DNA of 10,710 nucleotides from JABHCC01 sp034658635 (GCA_034658635.1 JAYEFL010000236.1:1-10710); one strand, 5' to 3'; shown: positions 1 to 7,118, counted from the stretch's first letter. Program-made: numbers and translations. The notes: generated from the letters alone by a model not told the origin.

Positions 1-913
1 GATCAAGCCGATCCTGAATAACCTGAAGTCTCGACGGATCAGCTTCAACATGATCCAGAATATTTCTCAATTCACCAACTATATCCTTTAACTCCAGATA
101 ACTACCGTCCAGTCTTTTCAAAGGCTCAGACAACTGACTAAAATAACCTTCAACTGTGCGGATGCTCTGAATTACCTGCTTCATTCCAGCTAACAGAGCA
201 TTTTCATCCTCCTCAAAAGAATATAAAGCCTGACCAATATTAGTTTGTATTTCACCGGAATGTTCAAGAATTTCACGCTCCTTTTCCAATTCTGATTGCC
301 GGTCATCATCCAGTCTGGCTTCAAAAAGTTGATTCAACTGGAACTCTATAAAATCCTGATTCCGCTTTTCTGAATCATAACGCGACATTAGATCCTTCAA
401 TTGAGTTTCCTTATCGCGATACTCTTCATAAAGATCATTGTATATATTACGTTTCTCGTCAAGTTTCAAAAAACCATCGATTGCCAGAATCGTAAAATTA
501 TCCCTATTCAGCATCAGATTCTGATGTTGAGCATGGATATTGATTAAGCTTTCGCCAATCTCTTTTAATACATGAAGTTTAACTGGTGTATCATTGACAA
601 ACGCTCTTGATTTTCCACTCGGAACAATCTCGCGTCGAAGAATAACTACATTATCCAGATCCAGATCATGGGTAGCAAAAAGGTCAGAAACTCTACTTGA
701 TTCAATATCAAATTGCCCTTCAACAACACACTTCTTATCCTTTTCCTTCAGAACCCCGGTATCAGCTCGTGAACCCAGAATCAACGAAAGCGCTTCCATT
801 AAGATAGACTTACCAGCACCAGTCTCTCCTGTTATTGTAGACAAGCCATAACCAAACTCAACACTCAGGCTGGTAATCAATGCGTAGTTTTTAATAGATA
901 AGGAGGAAAGCAT
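1..913 (-). CDS. recN: DNA repair protein RecN, 3' end cut by window edge
   Basis: SMC-like ATPase that acts in recombinational repair of double-strand breaks. I translated it directly from the minus strand, starting at the ATG at 911-913 and reading 304 codons open to the left edge. The protein begins MLSSLSIKNYALI and carries the Walker A motif GETGAGKS about 30 residues in. It then has SRAFVNDTPV and the HAQHQN motif typical of RecN, followed by a long charged stretch rich in E, K, Q and R that fits the start of the coiled coil. Family members are about 550 residues, so the C-terminal arm, the signature and the Walker B region lie outside the window. No Shine-Dalgarno site precedes the ATG. 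The gene lies 199 bases after the DUF4835 gene in the same orientation, separated by an 8-bp tandem array, so it may or may not share that transcript. Identity is very secure. Confidence 0.96.
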   Translation of the reverse strand, partial: MLSSLSIKNYALITSLSVEFGYGLSTITGETGAGKSILMEALSLILGSRADTGVLKEKDKKCVVEGQFDIESSRVSDLFATHDLDLDNVVILRREIVPSGKSRAFVNDTPVKLHVLKEIGESLINIHAQHQNLMLNRDNFTILAIDGFLKLDEKRNIYNDLYEEYRDKETQLKDLMSRYDSEKRNQDFIEFQLNQLFEARLDDDRQSELEKEREILEHSGEIQTNIGQALYSFEEDENALLAGMKQVIQSIRTVEGYFSQLSEPLKRLDGSYLELKDIVGELRNILDHVEADPSRLQVIQDRLD

Positions 914-932
914 AGGGGTAAGATAGGGAATA

Positions 933-1076
933 TTCGGTTATTCGGTTATTCGGTTGTTCGGTTATTCGGTTATTCGGTTATTCGGTTATTCGGTTATTCG
1001 GTTATTCGGTTGTTCGGTTATTCGGTTATTCGGTTATTCGGTTATTCGGTTATTCGGTTATTCGGTTATTCGCTTG
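933..1076. repeat. 8-bp tandem repeat array, unit TTCGGTTA
   Basis: Seventeen consecutive 8-bp units run from 933 to 1068, followed by one degenerate unit TTCGCTTG at 1069-1076. All units are TTCGGTTA except the third (949-956) and tenth (1005-1012), which are TTCGGTTG, exactly seven units apart. The period is not a multiple of three, and the open frame through it (an 8-residue protein period) is an artefact of the repeat. The array fills most of the gap between the DUF4835 gene and recN. Its copy number probably varies by replication slippage, which would change the spacing upstream of recN. No function can be assigned. Confidence 0.97.
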
Positions 1077-1112
1077 ATTATAGTATTTCATTCTCCATTC
1101 TGCAATCTCCAT

Positions 1113-2024
1113 TCAAATTCCGCTTCCCGTGTTAATCTTATCCCATTTTCCTGCATTGGCAGGATCAATTTCCTTTAAGACAATTACGATTCTGGATCTT
1201 TCGTCTGGAAAAGCCTGAGTAAAAATCTGTGTGATCTCATCAGCTTTTGAAGTAAAAAACAATTGCCAGATCATAGCTGTGGAGTTTTGCCGATAAGCAG
1301 GACGTAATTCAGTTATTGCTTCAGAAATCTCACCTCTCCCCTCATCTACTACTTCACTCATACGATCCAATCCAAGACGATGATACCGGTAAAGGCAGGA
1401 TCTCATTGCTGAATACTTATCATTCAGCATATTCTCAACAAACCAATAGCGGTTTTTTGTTCCTTCAAAAGCTTTCCATCCGGCATTCTGTGCATTCTGT
1501 GCATTATTTACAATGACTTCAGCCCTTTGATAAAACAGAGTTCCACCTTCAGGAGAGTAGGTATCATAATCCAATCCTAAGATCATATTCACATAGAAAG
1601 CAACTATTGCAATCAAATTTGAAGTATGAGCCTGCTCATTAAACTCAAGAGACTCAAATTCGACATACCTGAATTGAATATCATTATCTCTGTAGTTTAA
1701 CAAGATAGTTGTATAAGAACTATTATACACAGTTCGTCGTGCCTGGATTTGGAGAGTGCCTTTAAATTCATCATCACTGATCTGTTCAGTAATATTAAAC
1801 ATGAGGGAACAATCGATTCTCTCCTCGTCTTTAAAGATATGGTCTGTCCATTTCGTATTATTCACAAATTCATACAAAGCCTTGCGCATAGTGTCATATA
1901 CCTGCTTATTAGAACCCTGAACCTGTGGAGAAACAACACTAACACTGCAATTGAGTTCCTGGGCATAAGCCATAACTCCAAGCAACAAAAAAAGAAAAGA
2001 AAGGTGAATTTTTTTTTGAATCAT
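1113..2024 (-). CDS. DUF4835 family exported protein (PorD-like)
   Basis: A 303-residue protein counted from the ATG at 2022-2024. The frame stays open to a TTG at 2033, but the ATG is preferred because it gives a clean signal peptide: MIQKK, then a hydrophobic stretch, and a likely signal peptidase I site AYA|QE after residue 21. No later membrane segment is visible, so the mature protein should be periplasmic. The sequence and the position between coaBC and recN match the DUF4835 family of Bacteroidota. From memory, some databases name this family PorD and link it to type IX secretion; I cannot verify that here. The start lies 32 bases after the coaBC stop, consistent with one operon. Residues 177-184 contain an NAQNAQNA repeat from a short tandem duplication. 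Codons 3-5 sit in a nine-A run. Confidence 0.82.
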   Translation of the reverse strand: MIQKKIHLSFLFLLLGVMAYAQELNCSVSVVSPQVQGSNKQVYDTMRKALYEFVNNTKWTDHIFKDEERIDCSLMFNITEQISDDEFKGTLQIQARRTVYNSSYTTILLNYRDNDIQFRYVEFESLEFNEQAHTSNLIAIVAFYVNMILGLDYDTYSPEGGTLFYQRAEVIVNNAQNAQNAGWKAFEGTKNRYWFVENMLNDKYSAMRSCLYRYHRLGLDRMSEVVDEGRGEISEAITELRPAYRQNSTAMIWQLFFTSKADEITQIFTQAFPDERSRIVIVLKEIDPANAGKWDKINTGSGI

Positions 2025-2056
2025 AATTATCAAAATTCCTGTTAAGCATTCTGCAA

Positions 2057-3283
2057 TCAGAAAATTTCCATCAGGATATCCTTTGCAACTTCCGCTTTTG
2101 TTTTTAACTCAAATTTCTGCGGTTTATTGTCTTTTCCAATAATGCTTATGCGATTAGTATCTCCACCAAAACCAGCACCATGATCCTGCAAGGAGTTTAA
2201 AACAATTAAGTCAAAATTCTTATTTGCTTTTTTTTCAATTGCGGCCTGTATTCCATCATCCGTTTCCAGTGCAAACCCAATTGTAAACTGTCCACTTCGC
2301 TTTTGCTTCCCCAGATCATACGCTATATCCGGATTTGGGATGAGATTCAAGCTAAAGCCACCCCTGGCATCCTTGATCTTTTGATCTGTTGGATATTCAG
2401 GACGAAAATCAGCAACAGCTGCTGTAAAAACGACAATATCGGATGCGGAAAATAAATTAGCAGTTGCATCATACATTTCAACAGCAGACTTGACCTTAGT
2501 AATCTTCAGTTGACTTAGTCTGCCAGCTCCTCCAGTCACCCAGTCACTTAGCTTCTCAGTCATCTGTTCACTAACTGGTCCTAAAACCAAATTAACTTCA
2601 GCCCCTTCCTTCAGAAATGCTTCAGTTACAGCAATCCCCATTTTTCCAGAAGAATAGTTTCCGATAAACCTGACAGGATCAATTTTCTCAAAAGTTGGGC
2701 CAGCAGTTATCAGAACCCTTTTCTCTTCAAATCGGCTTTTTTTTTTAAAGAAGCTATTCAGCCAAATAACAATCTCCTCAGGCTCCTCCATTCTGCCCTT
2801 GCCTTCCAAGCCCGAAGCCAACTCTCCGCTTGCTGGCTCAATGACATGATTACCATATGATTCCAGCATCTTCAGATTAGCTCTGGTGGCAGGATGCTGG
2901 AACATATCCAGGTCCATAGCCGGGGCCACAACAACAGGACAACGAGCTGACAAATAGGTGGTCAACAACAGGTTATCAGCGACTCCATTAGCCATTTTAG
3001 CAATGGTATTGGCAGTAGCAGGAGCTATAATCATCGCATCTGCCCAAATTCCTAAATCTACATGGGAATTCCAGGCACCATCATCATGAGAGAAAAAATC
3101 TGACAAGACTGTATTATTCGATAAAGTAGCCAGGGTTACAGGAGTAATAAACTCTTTCCCGTAAGAAGTAAGAATAACTTTTACCTCTGCCCCCTCCTTT
3201 TTTAGCAGTCGCGTCAGGTAAGCTGCTTTGTATGCAGCAATGCTTCCAGTAATGCCTAAGATGAATTTTTTCCCTTTAAGCAT
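2057..3283 (-). CDS. coaBC: bifunctional phosphopantothenoylcysteine decarboxylase / phosphopantothenate-cysteine ligase
   Basis: Flavoprotein catalysing two successive steps of coenzyme A synthesis: ligation of cysteine to 4'-phosphopantothenate, then decarboxylation to 4'-phosphopantetheine. At 408 residues it has the usual bifunctional length. The CoaC half (residues 1-178) has the flavin-binding start GITGSIAAYKA, the catalytic His74 in WNSHVD, and PAMDLDM at 121-127. In the substrate-clamp segment, SGELASGLEGKGRM, residue 157 is Ser where the E. coli enzyme has its active-site Cys158. The CoaB half (residues 188-408) has ITAGPT, GNYSSGKMG at 208-216, FTAAVADFRP and the QKIKD lysines near 302. 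The two halves are joined at a ten-A run encoding Lys180-182. The gene starts 12 bases after the rpoZ stop, so it is very likely cotranscribed with it. Confidence 0.97.
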   Translation of the reverse strand: MLKGKKFILGITGSIAAYKAAYLTRLLKKEGAEVKVILTSYGKEFITPVTLATLSNNTVLSDFFSHDDGAWNSHVDLGIWADAMIIAPATANTIAKMANGVADNLLLTTYLSARCPVVVAPAMDLDMFQHPATRANLKMLESYGNHVIEPASGELASGLEGKGRMEEPEEIVIWLNSFFKKKSRFEEKRVLITAGPTFEKIDPVRFIGNYSSGKMGIAVTEAFLKEGAEVNLVLGPVSEQMTEKLSDWVTGGAGRLSQLKITKVKSAVEMYDATANLFSASDIVVFTAAVADFRPEYPTDQKIKDARGGFSLNLIPNPDIAYDLGKQKRSGQFTIGFALETDDGIQAAIEKKANKNFDLIVLNSLQDHGAGFGGDTNRISIIGKDNKPQKFELKTKAEVAKDILMEIF

Positions 3284-3295
3284 GGGATGAATTGC

Positions 3296-3631
3296 TTATT
3301 CTTCGATCGGCTCAATAGCCTCAGGAACTCTGAAATACACTTTGTCTTCAACAAACTCCTGAGCGGCCATTGAAGAAGGCTTTGGTAAGCGCTCATAGAA
3401 CTTTGAGATCTCAATTTGCTCACGATTCTCAAACACTTCTTCAAGGTTGTCTGAATAACTGGCAAATTCTTCAAGCTTTGAATTTAATTCCGTCTTGATT
3501 TCAGCACCAATCTGATTGGCTCGCTTAGAAATAATAGCAATATTCTGATAAATGTTATCAGTACTGTGGCCAAGTTCATCAAGATCTCTGGTTATCGATG
3601 TAATCGGTGCATTCGTCTTTTTATAATCCAT
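3296..3631 (-). CDS. rpoZ: DNA-directed RNA polymerase omega subunit, Bacteroidota type
   Basis: A 111-residue protein with the omega core signature IYQNIAIISKRANQI near residues 27-41, where the family has the conserved helix that clamps the beta-prime C-terminus. It has an acidic C-terminal tail (EAIEPIEE). The ATG at 3629-3631 follows an AGAAGAAG purine tract. Its place between bamD (28-base gap) and coaBC (12-base gap) supports the call, because rpoZ beside coaBC is a common arrangement. The omega subunit promotes assembly of RNA polymerase. A second open frame overlapping its 3' end (3256-3474) has no family features and is treated as a shadow. Confidence 0.9.
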   Translation of the reverse strand: MDYKKTNAPITSITRDLDELGHSTDNIYQNIAIISKRANQIGAEIKTELNSKLEEFASYSDNLEEVFENREQIEISKFYERLPKPSSMAAQEFVEDKVYFRVPEAIEPIEE

Positions 3632-3659
3632 CTTCTTCTAAATAATCTTCATAAAACAA

Positions 3660-4463
3660 TTAAGAACCCTGAAGGGCTTTATTAACGGTAGCATGTATAC
3701 GTTCAGCATCCCGCAAATGTTCCGTTTCGGGAAACTCTTCTACCAATATATAATAAGCCTCCTGGGCTTGCTCGTATCTTTCCTTAATTTTTGCAAGTAC
3801 TGAGTTTCGCGCCAATTCATAACTTGACGTTAGAATCAGGTAGAGTAATTCTTCTCTGAAGCGCGTTTCGGGGTACTCCTTTAAACTGTTATTCAAAGCA
3901 GTTATCGAAGCCTTATATTCCCCAAGATCATAATAGAGTTTGGCTGAGTTAAACGACTTCTCTACTAACTTGTCATTCAGTTCATCAATTAATCCATTAC
4001 ACTCATCCATTCTGCTTGAAAGTGGATGTTGATTCACAAAAAGCTGCAATTCATCAATGGCCTTGTAAGTGTTAGCCTGATCCAAATTTGTATTTGGTGA
4101 GGCCTTATAATAACAATACGCATTCATGAATGCACATTCCTCAGCCTTATCAGAATTTGGGAAAGTGCCGACAAAACTTCTAAAATAGTATCCGGCCATC
4201 GTGTAATCCGCCTGATGATAATAGCAATAAGCATAATGATAAAAAACGTCTTCAGATCTATCCGTCCCTTTAAATACTGCCATAAGCTCTTCAAAAAGAG
4301 CAGAAGCACGAATATACTCCTCCAAACCAAAGTATTCTTTAGCCTTTTCGTATTTCAGATCGTAATCGCTACCATTAAGGAGCTTTTGATATTCCCCACA
4401 ACCCGAGAGTAAAACTCCCAATAAAACAAGGGTCAAAATCTGTGATATATGCTTTTTAAACAT
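3660..4463 (-). CDS. bamD: outer membrane protein assembly factor BamD (lipoprotein)
   Basis: A 267-residue outer-membrane lipoprotein of the BAM complex, which inserts beta-barrel proteins. The start is placed at the ATG at 4461-4463. The frame extends to a TTG at 4481, but that extension lies across the promoter element. From the ATG the protein begins MFKKH, followed by a hydrophobic segment and the lipobox LSGC, with lipidated Cys22. The mature part is a series of TPR-like helix pairs with Tyr/Ala/Phe spacing typical of BamD (YEKAKEYF, YIRASALFEEL, YHYAYCYY, AGYYFRSFV). It appears to be the first gene of the bamD-rpoZ-coaBC-DUF4835 cluster, diverging from the PLP enzyme gene. Related TPR lipoproteins such as YfiO belong to the same family. 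Confidence 0.92.
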   Translation of the reverse strand: MFKKHISQILTLVLLGVLLSGCGEYQKLLNGSDYDLKYEKAKEYFGLEEYIRASALFEELMAVFKGTDRSEDVFYHYAYCYYHQADYTMAGYYFRSFVGTFPNSDKAEECAFMNAYCYYKASPNTNLDQANTYKAIDELQLFVNQHPLSSRMDECNGLIDELNDKLVEKSFNSAKLYYDLGEYKASITALNNSLKEYPETRFREELLYLILTSSYELARNSVLAKIKERYEQAQEAYYILVEEFPETEHLRDAERIHATVNKALQGS

Positions 4464-4467
4464 TGCG

Positions 4468-4475
4468 CAAAGATA
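4468..4475 (-). promoter_or_regulatory. -7 promoter element of the bamD cluster
   Basis: Read on the minus strand this is TATCTTTG, a match to the Bacteroidota -7 consensus TAnnTTTG. Its last base is only four bases before the bamD ATG, so transcription would begin at or very near the start codon. No clear -33 TTTG is visible at the expected distance. Confidence 0.6.
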
Positions 4476-4523
4476 TAACAATTTCAGTAATAGTATAGAT
4501 AACGGATAAATGATGAAAAATAG

Positions 4524-4531
4524 TAAGTTTG
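4524..4531 (+). promoter_or_regulatory. -7 promoter element of the PLP enzyme gene
   Basis: TAAGTTTG matches TAnnTTTG and lies 33 bases before the GTG start at 4565. The TTG at 4529, the most upstream possible start of the open frame, falls inside this element, which argues against it as the start. No convincing -33 element was seen. Confidence 0.55.
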
Positions 4532-4564
4532 TTGCTAAATATTTTTAACCAAAAAAGAAAAAAC

Positions 4565-5803
4565 GTGGACATATTTGAGAAGATTAAGCGCAACATGGGC
4601 CCTCTGGGTCAGTATCAAAAAGAAGCTCACGGATATTTTGCTTTTCCTAAACTGGAAGGCGAGATTGCTCCGCGGATGAAATTTAATGGTAAAGAAGTTC
4701 TTACCTGGAGTTTAAATAACTATCTCGGACTCGGAAACCACCCTGAAGTTCGTGAAGCTGATGCTCAGGCAGCAAAAGACTGGGGTCTGGCTTACCCGAT
4801 GGGGGCACGTGCTATGTCAGGACACACAACTCAACATGAAGAGCTTGAGGCTCAACTGGCTGAATTTGAAGGCAAAGAAGCTGCATATCTGATGAATTAC
4901 GGATACCAGGGAATGCTTTCTACTATTGATGCTCTGGTTGACAGAAAGGATGTGATCGTTTATGATTCTGAAAGCCACGCTTGTATTCTTGACGGACTGC
5001 GTTTGCACATGGGTAAACGATTTGTTTTTCCTCATAACAATATTGAGAATCTTGAAAAGCAGCTTGAGAGAGCAACCAAATGGGCAGCAAAAGATGATGG
5101 CGGAGTTCTTGTAATTACAGAAGGTGTATTCGGAATGTCTGGTGATGTAGGAAAACTCGATGAAATTGTTGCTTTGAAGAAAAAATTCGATTTCAGGCTA
5201 TTAGTCGACGATGCTCATGGTTTTGGTACTATGGGTAAAACCGGCGCTGGAGTTGGTGAACATTTTGGTGTACAGGATCAAATCGATGTATATTTCGGAA
5301 CCTTTGCCAAGTCAATGGCCTTGATTGGAGGTTTTATTGCAGCTGACCGTGAGGTGATCGATTACATGTACTACAACCTGAGATCTCAAATCTTTGCCAA
5401 GTCTCTTCCAATGCCAATAGTGATTGGAGCAATGAAACGACTTGAACTGTTAAAGACTCGTCCTGAATTAAAAGACAAACTTTGGGAAATTACTAATGCC
5501 CTACAAAGCGGATTGAAAGCAAAAGGTTTCAATTTGGGTGACACAAACTCACCGGTTACGCCTGTAATGTTGAGCGGTACTGTTATGGAAGCAGCAAACC
5601 TGGTATTTGATCTGCGTGAAAATTACAGCATCTTCTGCTCAATTGTTGTGTATCCTGTTGTACCAAAAGGAGTTATTCTGTTGAGATTAATCCCAACAAG
5701 CATGCACAGTCTTGATGATGTAGAAATAACTATAAAGGCATTTTCTGAGATCAAGCACAAGCTGGAGAATAAGCATTACAATAGCGAAAAGATTCTTAGA
5801 TAG
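4565..5803 (+). CDS. alpha-oxoamine synthase family PLP enzyme (Kbl/BioF/serine palmitoyltransferase-like)
   Basis: A fold-type I PLP enzyme of the family that condenses an amino acid with an acyl-CoA. Counted from the GTG at 4565 it has 412 residues and begins MDIFEKIKRNMGPLGQY. Visible family features are the NNYLGLGNHP substrate loop, MGARAMSGH near residue 80, EGVFGMSGD near 187, VDDAHG with Asp215 (pyridine nitrogen) and His218, and GTFAKSMALIGG with the Schiff-base Lys249. The C-terminal LRLIPTSMHSLDD is also typical. The exact substrate cannot be read from sequence: 2-amino-3-ketobutyrate-CoA ligase, 8-amino-7-oxononanoate synthase and serine palmitoyltransferase share these motifs. 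Bacteroidota make sphingolipids, so a ketosphinganine or other lipid role is plausible, but no lipid, biotin or threonine genes lie nearby. It appears to be transcribed alone and ends in a strong terminator. Confidence 0.85.
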   Translation: MDIFEKIKRNMGPLGQYQKEAHGYFAFPKLEGEIAPRMKFNGKEVLTWSLNNYLGLGNHPEVREADAQAAKDWGLAYPMGARAMSGHTTQHEELEAQLAEFEGKEAAYLMNYGYQGMLSTIDALVDRKDVIVYDSESHACILDGLRLHMGKRFVFPHNNIENLEKQLERATKWAAKDDGGVLVITEGVFGMSGDVGKLDEIVALKKKFDFRLLVDDAHGFGTMGKTGAGVGEHFGVQDQIDVYFGTFAKSMALIGGFIAADREVIDYMYYNLRSQIFAKSLPMPIVIGAMKRLELLKTRPELKDKLWEITNALQSGLKAKGFNLGDTNSPVTPVMLSGTVMEAANLVFDLRENYSIFCSIVVYPVVPKGVILLRLIPTSMHSLDDVEITIKAFSEIKHKLENKHYNSEKILR

Positions 5804-5856
5804 GACTTGGGGACTGGGGACTGGGGACTCGGGACTCGGGACTTGGGACTTGGGGG
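5803..5856. repeat. 7-bp tandem repeat, unit GGGACTB
   Basis: Seven GGACT cores occur with the A at 5805, 5813, 5820, 5827, 5834, 5841 and 5848, a 7-bp period after a first step of 8. The base after ACT drifts in pairs (G G, C C, T T), suggesting stepwise duplication. The array begins at the last base of the TAG stop of the PLP enzyme gene and ends just before its terminator. Confidence 0.9.
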
Positions 5857-5861
5857 AAATG

Positions 5862-5904
5862 ATAAACCTGTCAGATCATCAGATTTGACAGGTTTATTTT
5901 TTTT
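5862..5904 (+). terminator. rho-independent terminator of the PLP enzyme gene
   Basis: A perfect 12-bp stem (5862-5873 with 5886-5897), 12-base loop, then a run of eight T at 5897-5904 on the plus strand. It overlaps the stop codon of trxB (5903-5905), which converges on it. The minus strand lacks a matching T run, so it serves mainly the plus-strand gene, though the hairpin could also help end trxB transcription. Confidence 0.9.
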
Positions 5905-6898
5905 AGTACCTCTCGCCCATAAAACGCTCAGCATCCAGCGCAGCCATACACCCTGAACCTGCAGCAGTAATAGCCTGACGATAATGGTTATCCTGAACAT
6001 CTCCGCAGGCGAAAACTCCTTGGATATTAGTTTTTGAGGTTCCCGGAACAGTTTGGATATATCCGGTTTCGTCTAGCTCAAGATATTTGGCAAAAATATC
6101 TGAATTTGGTTTGTGACCAATCGCGACAAAAAATCCCGTGATATCCTTACGTACCTCTTCGCCTTTGGCATTAGTCAGAATAACACCTTCCACTGCTTGT
6201 CCGCCCACAATCTCTTTAGTAACATGTTCATACAGTACCTCAATATTCTCAGTTCTGGCTACTCGCTCCTGCATCGTTTTTGAAGCTCTCATGATTGGCT
6301 TACGTATGATCAGGTATACTTTATTGCATATACCAGCCAGGTAGGTAGCTTCTTCAGCAGCAGTATCTCCACCACCAACAACTGCCACATCCTGCTTTCT
6401 ATAGAAGAATCCATCGCAGGTTGCACATGCAGACACACCAAATCCTTTATATTTCTCTTCTGATTCAAGTCCGAGATATTGAGCAGTAGCACCGGTAGCA
6501 ATAATCACTGTCTCTGCTACAATAAGTTTTTCCTCATCAATCCAAACCTTATGTACCCCACCCTCTTTATCAAATTCAACGGATGTAGCCAGTCCCCATC
6601 TCACATCAGTACCAAAGCGTTCAGCTTGCTTTTGTAGATCTTCCATCATAACCGGACCAGTAACGCCCTCAGGATAACCCGGAAAGTTATCTACCTCTGT
6701 AGTAGTAGTTAATTGTCCGCCAGCCTGCAGTCCTTGATACATAACAGGGCTCAAATTTGCCCGGGCTGCATAAATGGCAGCTGTATATCCGGCAGGACCA
6801 GATCCCAGGATTAAAACGCGTACTTTTTCAGCATCACCCTCTGTCTTGGGCTTGCTGCTTTCTTTCTTATCGGTGTTAATACTTCCAAATTGTAGCAT
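5903..6898 (-). CDS. trxB: thioredoxin-disulfide reductase
   Basis: FAD enzyme that uses NADPH to reduce thioredoxin in the cytoplasm. The 331-residue protein has the FAD-binding GSGPAGYTAA at 32-41, the redox-active disulfide CATC at Cys158 and Cys161 followed by DGFFY, the NADPH-binding GGGDTAAEEA near 175, and the closing FAD motif GVFACGDVQD near 294. The usual HRRxxxR NADPH phosphate-binding motif reads IRKPIMR here, so two arginines and a lysine remain. Compared with E. coli TrxB it has an N-terminal extension of about 22 polar residues (rich in K, E, S) before the first beta strand. The ATG at 6896-6898 is the only upstream start available. It converges on the PLP enzyme gene and shares the terminator hairpin. 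Confidence 0.95.
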   Translation of the reverse strand: MLQFGSINTDKKESSKPKTEGDAEKVRVLILGSGPAGYTAAIYAARANLSPVMYQGLQAGGQLTTTTEVDNFPGYPEGVTGPVMMEDLQKQAERFGTDVRWGLATSVEFDKEGGVHKVWIDEEKLIVAETVIIATGATAQYLGLESEEKYKGFGVSACATCDGFFYRKQDVAVVGGGDTAAEEATYLAGICNKVYLIIRKPIMRASKTMQERVARTENIEVLYEHVTKEIVGGQAVEGVILTNAKGEEVRKDITGFFVAIGHKPNSDIFAKYLELDETGYIQTVPGTSKTNIQGVFACGDVQDNHYRQAITAAGSGCMAALDAERFMGERY

Positions 6899-6981
6899 AT
6901 TCTTATTATTTTTTATTTATCTATACTCGCCTGTCACGATTAATATCGGGAATACTCTGCCATAATTGCAGTTTAAATTAC

Positions 6982-7010
6982 CAAATTTATTCGACAGTGC
7001 ATTAGCCAAA
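6982..7010 (-). promoter_or_regulatory. trxB promoter (-33 TTTG / -7 TAAATTTG)
   Basis: On the minus strand, TTTG (7007-7010) is followed after 17 bases by TAAATTTG (6982-6989), a good match to the Bacteroidota TTTG / TAnnTTTG promoter. It would give trxB a leader of about 75 bases. No riboswitch-like fold was recognised in that leader. Confidence 0.6.
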
Positions 7011-7060
7011 AACCATACCAATTCAGTATTTTCCACCCCAAACACACCCACACTTCCTAA

Positions 7061-7090
7061 CACACCCACACCCACACCCACACCCACACC
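7061..7090. repeat. 6-bp tandem repeat, CACACC x5
   Basis: Five perfect CACACC units lie in the leader just upstream of the tRNA-Pro fragment. The corresponding leader of the intact tRNA (about 8515-8540) has only irregular CACAC-rich sequence, so the expansion is specific to the broken copy. Confidence 0.95.
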
Positions 7091-7095
7091 ATCTC

Positions 7096-7118
7096 CGGGA
7101 TGTAGCTCAGCCAGGTTA
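7096..7118 (+). pseudogene. tRNA-Pro pseudogene, 5' 23 nt only
   Basis: This holds the acceptor 5' strand CGGGATG, the D-stem 5' strand and most of the D loop of tRNA-Pro, identical to 8543-8565. The next base is already the 3' flank of the tRNA locus, so the central and 3' parts (52 nt, equivalent to 8566-8617) are missing. With no anticodon, T arm or acceptor 3' strand it cannot give a tRNA. Confidence 0.88.

Noticed and set aside
594..851. Plus-strand open frame of 85 codons
   Set aside because: It lies antisense within recN, whose minus-strand reading has clear family motifs; no independent evidence supports it.
933..1076. Possible CRISPR array
   Set aside because: The repeats are 8 bp with no spacers between them, so this is a tandem repeat.
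954..1178. Open frame with a repeated FGYSVIRL protein sequence
   Set aside because: It is the translation of the 8-bp tandem array, and it runs into the antisense of the DUF4835 gene.
1096..2058. 12-mer CATTCTGCAATC at both 1096-1107 and 2047-2058, near the ends of two genes
   Set aside because: Only two copies, with no dyad or conserved surroundings; not enough to call a regulatory element.
3256..3474. 72-codon minus-strand frame overlapping rpoZ and the start of coaBC
   Set aside because: It has no family features and is out of frame with two well-supported genes.
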